Source of the DNA: Cordia subcordata
Taxonomy: Eukaryota > Streptophyta > Magnoliopsida > Boraginales > Cordiaceae
Assembly (NCBI GenBank): GCA_028554755.1
Contig: JAPTOF010000015.1
Span: forward strand, 8,866,001-8,930,000
DNA length: 64,000 bases
Direction of reading: 5' to 3'
In this document: piece by piece, positions 56,011-64,000 of the stretch
How the letters are laid out: each line of letters starts with the position of its first letter
How positions within the stretch are numbered: the stretch's first letter is position 1
Program-made: the position numbers and the translations under genes
Notes under the pieces: model-generated
Told to the model about the DNA's origin: nothing
The model's input: the letters and a program-made list of their open reading frames with translations, nothing else
Databases searched by the model: none

Positions 56011-57874
56011 TGTAGGATCGATAATATTACATGTGGTCTATCCATATTTTCAAAAATACTACCACGAAAACATGCTGGGAAAATAAAATAACCACATAAC
56101 ACACACAAGAACATGCTTAAGAACATATAGGACATAACTAATATTTGCAAAATATGTAAAGCTAACCTCTTGAAGCGTGGGGCCTTTGATGAAGATAAAA
56201 TCATCACGAGCTTTGTTCCCGCTCACAAACAAGGCCACAAAAAAATTTTACTATAAGAGTGTCGTAATATGTAACTCCCTAGTCTTCTTCCCTATCGTTA
56301 AAGAGACTTTTCTTGAGAGAATAGCCTATTGTGTGGGAAGAAGCAAAGTAATATGCTCTTGAAAATCTAGAGCAAAAAACCACACAATAAGTGTGTACTA
56401 TGTGTTGTAGTATTCTCCTACTAAAATGAAAGAGATCAACTAGAAAATTTTTGGATGCAAGAAATGGTTTAAGGTCTTGCTTATTTAGAGAAAAAATTTG
56501 GCACCTAAACCTTGTAAACTTTTCATGTGGGGAACTTTTTCCTAGTAGTAAATGTTTTCCACGTCATGAAAATTACTTGTACAATTTGAATTCTTCTTGT
56601 AGTAACTTTCTAGTGTCTTAGAAGATTAAGCCAAGCCCACAATCCAAGCTCAACACATAGTCCATAATCCATGTGAAGGTCCAAGCCCAATAAGAAACCA
56701 TCCATGCCCAATTAGGTTATCTTGGACTTTAAAGAAAGCCCAAACGCAATTCTAAGCTTTGGCCTAATAAGGCTATTACCACAATATGAAATTTGCTCTT
56801 TCAAGAATACTTTCTCAAAATCATTTCAACTAGGGAAGGGACTAAGAAGACATAATTAACCTTGGCTTCCAAAAATAATTAAAAATGTTATTGCCCGATC
56901 CGGGCGACATAATAATTATTTTTAACTCTGATCTATTCCACCATAAGATCAAAGTTACACTCCAAGACTAATTGTTATTACCTAAAAGCTTATCACAAAA
57001 GAATGTGAACTTTGTCTTTGACCTACTAAATAACCAATCATAATGCCCTTCTATGCATACCCACAACTAAGGTCGATCCTTTGGCTTGTGTACTATCACC
57101 TCCTTAGTTGCATCTTTTCTTTTTGGGTCTTTTGTCCTATTGCCAACCATCTTTGGTCATAGAATCTCTTGATCTCAAGAGAGACCCTCAAGCCATATGA
57201 CCGATACACCCATAAAAGTAGTATCACTAGATCTAGATTTGGATGGTAAATATGGACAATCCTAAAGAGGGCACATAGATTCCATATTGCATATGCATGT
57301 TCCAATTAATTAGAACTTAGCACTCAATGCATAAGGTTGTTGATCCTAATAATGTAAGATCTCACCCACAGCAAATCAAAGTACCAAACCCTAACTTCAT
57401 TAGTTCATCCACATATGCTCAAGATTAAGAGCAATGATCATTTAGTAGCAGTGAGTATCTTGTTTTCTTTCTTTGATAGCATGTCTATAGAAAACATACT
57501 CACTCCTGTCAAATACGTGACATATGTACTATTGAGACAAATCTGGAAAGTCCTCCAATGACCTAGGTAGATCACCCTCAATGAGGAGACTTGCTCAATA
57601 TAACCTTATTCTAGTAGAGTGCCCAAACACTACCATTCGGTTACGGACTCAATTTATGACGTGACTAAATCTAGACTTAGACCTACTGTGTGTCCAGCCT
57701 CACTGCGCACCCAAGTCATTAGTTCAAGTTAAGGGACCTTTATACATGCATCAATAAAACATACCAGAGATAATATGTAAGGAACTCATATTACCATTTA
57801 ACAAAATGATTATACATTTTTTAACATCCAAAATGTTATATACATGTGAGCTTTAGGGCATACTAATCCTAACA
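56011..57874 (-). repeat. Copia-D 5' LTR (right)
   Basis: Starts and ends like its partner. Contains the block missing from it (about 56331-56763), which has CCAAGCCCAATAAG and CACGTCATG-type text. Frames at 55935-56207 and 57096-57305 are matched in the other LTR (49109-49300, 49724-49912), so they are LTR sequence read by chance, not genes. Confidence 0.93.
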
Positions 57875-57879
57875 GTAAG
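57875..57879. repeat. Target-site duplication GTAAG, right
   Basis: Identical to 49072-49076. Confidence 0.92.
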
Positions 57880-58700
57880 TGCTTTTTCAGTTGATTCGAA
57901 ATTGACTCAATTAACTACTCTTGTTCAAAGTTTGGTTGTAGGTGGTAATGTTCCAGGTCAAAAGGCTTGTAGAATTTGTGCTAAAGTGGGACACCCGACC
58001 GATATGTGTCTACTCTCCAAGAAGAAGATCCTCAACAAGCCTATTCCGTTGGAGGATTTCCAGGTCCACCATAACGGAGATACGAACCTTTTTCTAATAC
58101 TTATAACCCCGGTTAAAGGGACCATCCGAATTTGAGCTATGGAGCGTAGTCACAAAATTATAATCCACCTAATGCGCAACACTTTCAACCATGGCTAACC
58201 CCACCACAGCAGCCTTTACCTCCAAATTCAGGCACTTCTCTTGAAGATATTGTGAAAGCTCTTGCTCTTAATGCTCAAGAATTTCAATAGGATACAAAGA
58301 CAAGTATTAAGAACTTGGAAAACCAAGTTAGCCAATTAGCCACCTCCGTTAGTCGATTGGAGTCCCAGGGTAAGCTACCATCTCAAACAATGGTCAATCC
58401 AAAGCAAAACGCAAGTGTCATGACCTTACGAAGTGGAAAGAAGCTGCAGGACAGCCACTGTTAGGCTAGGTGTAGGCAAGCAAAGTCGACAGCACCTGAA
58501 ACAGAGAAAGAAATCGAAAAAATTAGTGTAAAATGCGATGAAAAATTGCTGGACAGAGAAAAAATAGAACCTAAAAATGGTGCAGAGCTAGTGGCTAAGC
58601 ATCCTTTTCTTGAGAGATTCACAAAGTCCAAAAAAGAGAAGGAAGAGAAGGAGATTTTTAAGCTTTTTTGCAAAGTTGAGGTAAATATTACCCTTACTTG
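57880..58700 (+). pseudogene. Athila gag, second part
   Basis: 57902-58135: LTQLTTLVQSLVVGG, then the knuckle CRICAKVGHPTDMC (all ligands present). After stops, NLENQVSQLATSVSRLESQGKLPSQT and NASVMTLRSGKKL (58310-58455) form the standard Athila gag C-terminus. It joins the first part across Copia-D at a VNEVSAFS-type motif. Confidence 0.88.
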
Positions 58701-59452
58701 ATGCAATTAGACAAGTACCTTGCAAAATTTGTGAAGGAATTATGCACCAATAAGAAGAAGCTTGTGGGTAATGAAAAGATAAGTATAGGGGAGATGTCTT
58801 CGCCGCACTTAAGAAGAGATTGCCGTCAAAATGCAAAGACCAAGGTATGTTTGCTATCTCTTGTCAAATAGGCTCTCTAGGTATTAATAAAGCTATGTGG
58901 GATTTAGGAGCATCTGTTAATGTTTATCCTAAAGGTGTTTTAGAGGATATTTTTGTGCAATAGGGTAAATTAGTCTTTCCTGCTAATTTTTATGTGCTTG
59001 ATTTGAAGGAAAATTCATCTTCCAAATCTTGTGAAATCTTGCTAGATAGACCTTTTCTTACCACTGCTCGAGCTAAAATTGATGTTCATGATGGAACTCT
59101 AACTTTGGAATTTGATGGTGATGTAATGAAATTTAATGTTGATGATGCCATGAGATATCCTAGTGATGTCTCTTGTGCTTTTGGCTTGGAAGCTTACGAT
59201 CCACTATTCGACAATTTGCATGAATTATCGGATCAAGAGTTTCTTGAATTGTTTGAAGATGACAAGTTGAATGTGGTTATTTGCAAAAGTTTTACTCTTG
59301 AAAGATTGCAAGAAATTGAGACAAATTATGCCATAAATGGTGATTTTCTTGAAATACTCTATGCTTTGGAAGAACAAAAGCCATGGAGGTATGGTTCATC
59401 CTCTTTTGCACTTCCAACATCTCATACAAAGCTTCTTCGTTCTATTTTATAG
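58701..59452 (+). pseudogene. Athila protease region
   Basis: Readable from about 58840: GSLGINKAMWDLGASVNVYP; D-L-G-A at 58901-58912 is the Athila form of the protease active site. A stop at 58963 (after DIFVQ, TAG where a codon is expected) separates it from 58994-59452, with VLDLKENSSSKSCEILLDRPFLTTARAKIDVHDG, typical of the second half of the domain, and an acidic tail leading to RT. Confidence 0.85.
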
Positions 59453-59461
59453 GCCCCGCAA

Positions 59462-60581
59462 TTGGAATTGAAGCAATTACTCGATCATCTCAAGTATGCG
59501 TACTTGGGAGAAAAGGAAATGCTTCCAGTTATTATCTCTAGTAAGCTTAACGCAATAGAAGAAGAAAGGTTGATTGGAGTCTTAAAGGAGTTTAAGGAAG
59601 CCATTGGGTGGACCATTGCTGATATTAAAGGTTTAAGCCCCTCTACATGTATGCATAAAATATTGCTGGATGATGAAACTAAAACATGCAGGGAGGCTCA
59701 ACATCATCTCAATCCACCAATGATGGAAGTAGGAAAGAAAAAGATTTTGAAACTTCTCAATATAGGTATGATTCATCCAATTTCTAATAGTAAATGGGTA
59801 AGTCTTGTGCAAGTTGTTTCGAAGAAAACAGGTATTACAATTACTGAAAATGACGAAGGTGAGCTAGTACCAACTCGAGTTCAAAATGGATGGAGAGTAT
59901 GTATAAATTATAGGAAATTGAATGCTGCAACTAGAAAAGATCATTTTCCTCACCCCTTTATTGATCAAATGCTTGAAAGGTTAGCAGGTAAAACTCATTA
60001 TTGTTATCTTGATGGTTATTTAGGTTTTCACCAAATTCAACTTGCATTGGAAGATCAAGAAAAGATGTCTTTTACCTGCCCTTTCGGTACGTTCGCATAT
60101 AGAAGAATGCCATTCGGATTTTGCAATGCACCTGCCACCTTTCAAAGGTGTATGATAAGTATTTTTTCTAAATATGTGGAGAATATGATTGAGGTTTTTA
60201 TGGATGATTGTGTATGGTGAGTCTTTTGATGAATGTCTGAATAATCTAGCTTTGATATTGAAAAGGTGTCTTGAATTAAATCCAGTTTTGAATTATGAAA
60301 AATGCCATTTTATGGCAGATCAAGGTTTAATTTTAGGTCACATAATTTCTTCAAAAGGGTTAGACGTGGATAAAGCGAAAATAGATGTTATAAAAACCTT
60401 TCCTTACCCCATAAATGTGCGGGAAGTTCGTGCTTTTCTTGGACATGCAAGTTTTTATAGGCGTTTCATGAAAGATTTTGGGAAAATATCTCAACCGCTA
60501 AGTAAGCTTCTTAAAAAAGATGCTATATTCGAATTCAACGAGGAATGCAAGAAAGCTTTTGACAAGTTGAAGAGAAGTTGA
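59462..60581 (+). pseudogene. Athila reverse transcriptase (one frameshift)
   Basis: The best preserved gene of the window. 59462-60220: FKEAIGWTIADIKGLSPSTCMH, MIHPISNSKWVSLVQVV, WRVCINYRKLNAATRKDHFPHPFI, HYCYLDGYLGFHQIQLA (first Asp kept), FGTFAYRRMPFGFCNAPATFQRCM, VFMDDCVW (catalytic Asp pair kept). A 1-base shift near 60208 moves the thumb to 60189-60581: CHFMADQGLILGHIISSKG, FPYPINVREVRAFLGHASFYRRFM. It ends with a second shift near 60577. Confidence 0.95.
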
Positions 60582-61180
60582 TTTCAGCTCCAATTATCCA
60601 ACCTCCTAGTTGGGATCTTCCGTTTGAAATCATGTGCGATGTGAGTGACCATGCGATTGGAGTTGTCCTAGGCCAACGAGTTGGACGAGACCCTTATGTC
60701 ATATATTACGCCTCTAGGATATTGGACAAGGCCCAAAGCAATTATTCCACCACAGAAAATGAGCTTTTAGTGATAATTTTTACTTTAGAAAAATTTCATA
60801 CATATTTGCTCGGTACTAAAGTAATTGTTTATTCTGATCATGTAGCATTGCGATATCTTTTAGCAAAGAAGGATGCAAAGCCAAGGCTTATTCGATGGGT
60901 GTTACTCATGCAAGAATTTGACTTGGAGATTAGGGATAAAAAGGGATATGAAAATCTAGTTGCTGATCACCTTAGCCGATTACCCATGAGCGAGGAACCA
61001 GTCCCTCTCAAGGACGACTTCCCAGATGAGTTTCTTTTTGTTGTTCAAAATAGCTCCCCTTGGTTTGCTGATATTGTCAATTTCTTAGTCGCTGGTTCTT
61101 TGCCTCCTGAGTTGTCTAAGAATGAAAAAGATAAAATAAAAAGGGATGCGAGGTACTATGTGCGGGATGACCCTTATTAG
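60578..61180 (+). pseudogene. Athila RNase H (open but shifted against its neighbours)
   Basis: 200 codons: [112 protein letters not shown], then the linker to integrase. The catalytic acids CDVSD, ENELL and YSDH are in place. Frame changes occur at both ends (near 60577 and 61160). Confidence 0.94.
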
Positions 61181-62350
61181 TGATTGCACTGATCAGGTTA
61201 TTAGACGATGTGTCATTGAATCTGAAATTCCATCCATCTTATGGTTTTGTCATACACATGCATGCGGTGGCCATTGTGGTCCAAAGAAAATTGCACGTAA
61301 AATTCTTGAATGTGGATTATATTGGCCAAACCTATTTTTTGATTCCTATGAGTTTTGTAAAAGACGTGCTAACTGTCAAAGAACTAGTAGTTTAGGACAT
61401 AGGAATCAAATGCCTTTCAATTCTATCCTTGCGTATGAAATCTTCGATGTGTGGGGGTTGGATTTCATGGGACCGTTTCCTTTATCTTTTGGGTATATGT
61501 ATATCATTCTTGCTGTTGATTATAGATGTAAATGGATAGAGGCCATGCCTACACATACTGATGATGCTAAAGTAGTTGTGGATTTTGTGAAGTCTTGTAT
61601 TTTTAATAGTTATGGAGTTCCACGGGCCATAATCAGTGATTGAGGGACATATTTATGCAATAAAGTCTTTGGAGCCCTCTTGAAGAAATATGGTGTGACA
61701 CATCGAACTTCCACAGCTTATCACCCGTCAACGAATGGACAAACCGAAATGTCTAATCAAGAAATAAAATCAATCCTTGAAAAGACAGTGAATTTGAATA
61801 GGAAGGATTGGAGTTTGCAGCTAGACGATGCTATTTAGGCCTGCCGCACGGCTTACAAAACATCGTAGGCATGTCACCATATCGATTGGTGTTTGGAAAG
61901 CCATGCCATCTTCCAGTGGAACTAGAGCACAAGGCATATTGGGCTATCAAACAATGCAACATGGAATTGGAAAAGGCAGGGGAACAATGGAAATTGCAAA
62001 TTCAAGAGCTCGAGGAAATCCGGAACGATCCATATGAAAGCTCAGGGATTTACAAGGAGAAGAAAAAGGCTTATCATGATTAGCAAATATCAAGAAAGCA
62101 ATTGTTCGTGGGCCAAAAAGTGTTACTTTATCAATCTTGCCTTAAATTGTTTCTAGGTAAGCTTCGTTCGCATTGGATAGGTCCTTCAATTGTTACTAAA
62201 GTCTTTGCACATGGTGCAGTGGAAATCCAGAGTTTCGAAACAAATAAAGTGCTAAAGGTGAATGGTCATCAATTGAAGGTTTTCTATGATGAATTCAATG
62301 TGCAAACAGTGGAAGAATTAATGTTGGAAGCACCTCCAGAATACGAGTAG
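61146..62350 (+). pseudogene. Athila integrase (stops in the core)
   Basis: 61146-61643: HTHACGGHCGPKKIARKILECGLYWPNLF and CKRRANCQRT (HHCC; the spacing of the last Cys is as usual), FDVWGLDFMGPFPLSFGYMYIILAVDYRCKWIEA (first Asp). A stop at 61641 follows AIISD (second Asp). Core continues: [34 protein letters not shown] (Glu kept), up to a stop near 61836, then [27 protein letters not shown] (61870-61950) and the C-terminal part at 62102-62350 (VLLYQSCLKLFLGKLRSHWIGPSIV, VNGHQLKVFYD). Confidence 0.93.
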
Positions 62351-64000
62351 TTGTTTCGGAACATCGAGCCAACGACGATAAACAAAGGCGCTGGTGGGAG
62401 GCAACCTACAGAATTTGAAATTTCATTTTGTGTTTGTTTTTAATTTTTGCAAACTTTTATCATTTTTCTTCAATTTTTAGGAATTTTTCTAATAGTTTTT
62501 GTATTTTTTAAAATTATTTTCTTGTTCATCTTCTTCATTGGAAACCCTGATTATGGACAAATGGTGATACTTGGAAGTATTGATTATCACAGGTGTCAGG
62601 GATCTTAGGAGAAAGAGAGCTAATTTTGCACAAAAATGGTGGATCTAGGTCAAATTTGCAAGCACAAAGGAAACTGGAGGTCAATTCCTAAATAGACCAC
62701 AATTAGTACCCAACTTTCCTATTTACAAAATTGGCCCACCTAATCCCCAATTAACAAAACCTAGATTCTTCTTCTTCTCTGTCGGACTATACACTACAGC
62801 AGACATTGACACCACATAAATTCATCATCATCAAATTGATCACCCAATATCATCATTCACCATCATCACTCACCATCATCACTTTATCATCATCAATATC
62901 AGACAACCATCATCATCAAATTTCTCTCGCCGCTGTAGTAACCACTGCCGATCACATCTTTATTGCACCACCATCCTCAACTGTTGCTGCAACACCAACC
63001 GCCAGAAACTCCATCACCGTTGGCTGACATTATTTCCCTACACCATTATCCCCGTTGCTCCTTCGACCATTGACACCACAGGCACACACACGGCCAACAT
63101 CATCATCAAGACCCAAACCACCCTGCCAAGCATACCCACCACCATCTCTGACAACACCACCAGCTACCTACGCCCCTGCAACAATCCTACATCATCATCA
63201 CCTTATCTTCTACCATCATTACCCGACGTCACCCACTACACCTTACAACAGCATCATCATCTCCTTGCATATCTCAACCGCAATTGCCATCATTAAATGT
63301 CATCATCATCTTCTTCGTGCTGTTGCCACTGACGAGCTTTCTCTACCATCATCACCTTTGGCCAAATTTTGTTTGCTCATACTGAATTGTAGCAATTCTT
63401 GATACTTTTGTTGGGTGAATTGGGTACTACGCATTTGTGAAAAAAAAAAGAGAAGGCAGAAGCTGTAGAAAAAAATTTTAGAGGAAGACTTAGTGCTAAG
63501 TTGTATTTAAGTGTTTGCACTTATTCTAATTTCATCAGTTCTCTCTTTTTCTGTATCACAATTAGTACCTTTTAAAGCCAGTCAGGGATAGGAAACAATC
63601 CACCAGTGAACCACCCCATCATCGCAGCCAATGCATTATGTCGTAGGTACAATCACCTTCAACAGGTCGTGTGTGCACTTTTCGGGGTAGAAATCTGCCT
63701 AATACTGTCTAGACTATTTCGGATTCCCCATCCCATAATTCTGCATCATCAGCTACTTCACCGGCATCCTCAACAAACAGTGATGACACGGGTGCAACAA
63801 CAATGCAGGAGCAAGCCTCAACAGCACCACTTGTTGCACCACCACTTCCATCTTCGGGTACGGACACAACTCTTCACATACTGCTCCATTATTCACCAAC
63901 CCCAAACATCATGTCAGGTATAATGAAATGCTTTCTCGAGACTTATATGCTTGTAAGACTATAGATTTAGCTGCACTAGAATTGCTTGGTTTACAATCTG
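62351..64000 (+). other. Athila 3' spacer, Ser/Thr/Pro/His-rich, no recognised gene
   Basis: Begins GGCGCTGGTGGGAGGCAACC (62379 onward), the usual text after Athila integrase. 62806-63027, 63055-63402 and 63606-63923 are short plus frames made mostly of S, T, P and H because the DNA is rich in CAT/CAC triplets. They are in the place where some Athila elements have an env-like frame, but I see no membrane segment pattern or homology. The purine run GAAAAAAAAAAGAGAAGGCAG near 63438 might be a polypurine tract, but no LTR follows. Confidence 0.6.
62815..63320. repeat. CAT/CAC trinucleotide-rich low-complexity block
   Basis: Dense ATCATCATC and CACCATCATC runs (62820-62925, 63095-63110, 63185-63320), consistent with eroded trinucleotide microsatellites. 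Confidence 0.8.

Larger units (their letters stand above)
49077..57874 (-). mobile_element. Copia-D: complete Ty1/copia element with long LTRs
   Basis: 8.8 kb, minus strand, TSD GTAAG. LTRs of 1407 bp (left) and 1864 bp (right) read TGTTAGGATTAGT...ATCGATCCTACA on the minus strand. PBS for tRNA-Met, PPT, and gag, protease, integrase, RT and RNase H follow in order. Long LTRs and RT type suggest the Angela/TAR/Tork group; lineage is not certain. Coding parts are broken. It is the innermost and therefore youngest member of the right-hand nest. Confidence 0.94.
46861..64000 (+). mobile_element. Athila-lineage Ty3/gypsy element (right end outside the window)
   Basis: Plus strand: 5' LTR (46861-48212), PBS TGGCGCTGTTGCCGGGC, gag (interrupted by Copia-D), protease, RT, RNase H, integrase, then a long spacer. 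Gag and pol motifs ([54 protein letters not shown]) are those of the Athila clade. No 3' LTR appears before 64000; Athila elements have a long 3' region, sometimes with an env-like frame. It is inserted into the Copia-C integrase. Confidence 0.92.

Noticed and set aside
49109..57305. Repeated 60-90 codon frames at 49109, 49724, 55935 and 57096 as a gene family
   Set aside because: They are the same LTR sequence in two copies and are antisense or random frames of it.
62806..63923. Possible env-like gene of Athila
   Set aside because: Frames are short, out of register with each other, and made of S/T/P/H from trinucleotide repeats; no signal peptide or membrane segment visible.
1..64000. A previously undescribed non-transposon system (defence, biosynthetic or viral)
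   Set aside because: Reading both strands, every coding trace I can identify belongs to known classes of retroelement. I found no host gene cluster, no caulimovirus-type movement or coat gene, and no RNA gene. The unusual items are in the architecture, not a new cellular system.

Overview
The window looks like a heterochromatic, probably pericentromeric, stretch of a flowering-plant nuclear genome, most likely a eudicot. It is AT-rich, and I recognise no host gene, tRNA, rRNA, CRISPR array or prokaryote-style operon. Nearly every coding trace belongs to a plant retrotransposon (Ty1/copia, the Ty3/gypsy Tat and Athila lineages, L1-type LINEs), with short Helitron-like ends in the AT-rich remainder. 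All coding regions carry stops and frameshifts, so I call them pseudogenes.

Layout. (1) 1-1179: unassigned. (2) 1180-9627: Copia-A, minus strand, with two diverged LTR-like repeats and an unexplained 2.4 kb between gag and the right LTR. (3) 9628-12463: AT-rich, with a Helitron-like element at 11518-12294 and the start of another. (4) 12464-22699: a complete but decayed Tat-lineage gypsy element, minus strand, 5-bp target-site duplication (TSD) TTTCC. It carries an accessory reading frame on the opposite strand (13402-15717) and a degenerate tandem-repeat block (15985-16480). (5) 23630-41510: one full-length L1 LINE (LINE-A, minus strand, 12-bp TSD) split into five pieces by four insertions: an ORF1-only LINE copy with poly-A tail (LINE-B, 24329-27095), Copia-B (28426-33676, TSD ATATC), a 2.7-kb solo LTR (34127-36851, TSD TATAG) and an Athila-type solo LTR (38492-39878, TSD GTTGC/GTTCC). 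Removing them restores the LINE-A reading frame at every junction and leaves about 5.7 kb, a normal L1 length. (6) 41523-43030: AT-rich flank with a Helitron-like 3' end and a microsatellite. (7) 43035-64000: a four-level nest. LINE-C is cut by Copia-C (44322 onward), Copia-C is cut by a full Athila element (LTR from 46861), and Athila gag is cut by Copia-D (49077-57874, TSD GTAAG). The Athila pol genes follow at 58800-62350. The right end of Athila, and the rest of Copia-C and LINE-C, lie beyond the window.

There is no cellular pathway here. The genes form retrotransposon cassettes (gag, protease, reverse transcriptase, RNase H and integrase in lineage-specific order; ORF1 plus endonuclease/RT/RNase H for LINEs). 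The main value of the window is its insertion stratigraphy, the ORF1-only LINE copy, and the antisense gene of the Tat element with its own TATA box. Boundaries given with a TSD are base-precise. Domain edges inside decayed genes are approximate.
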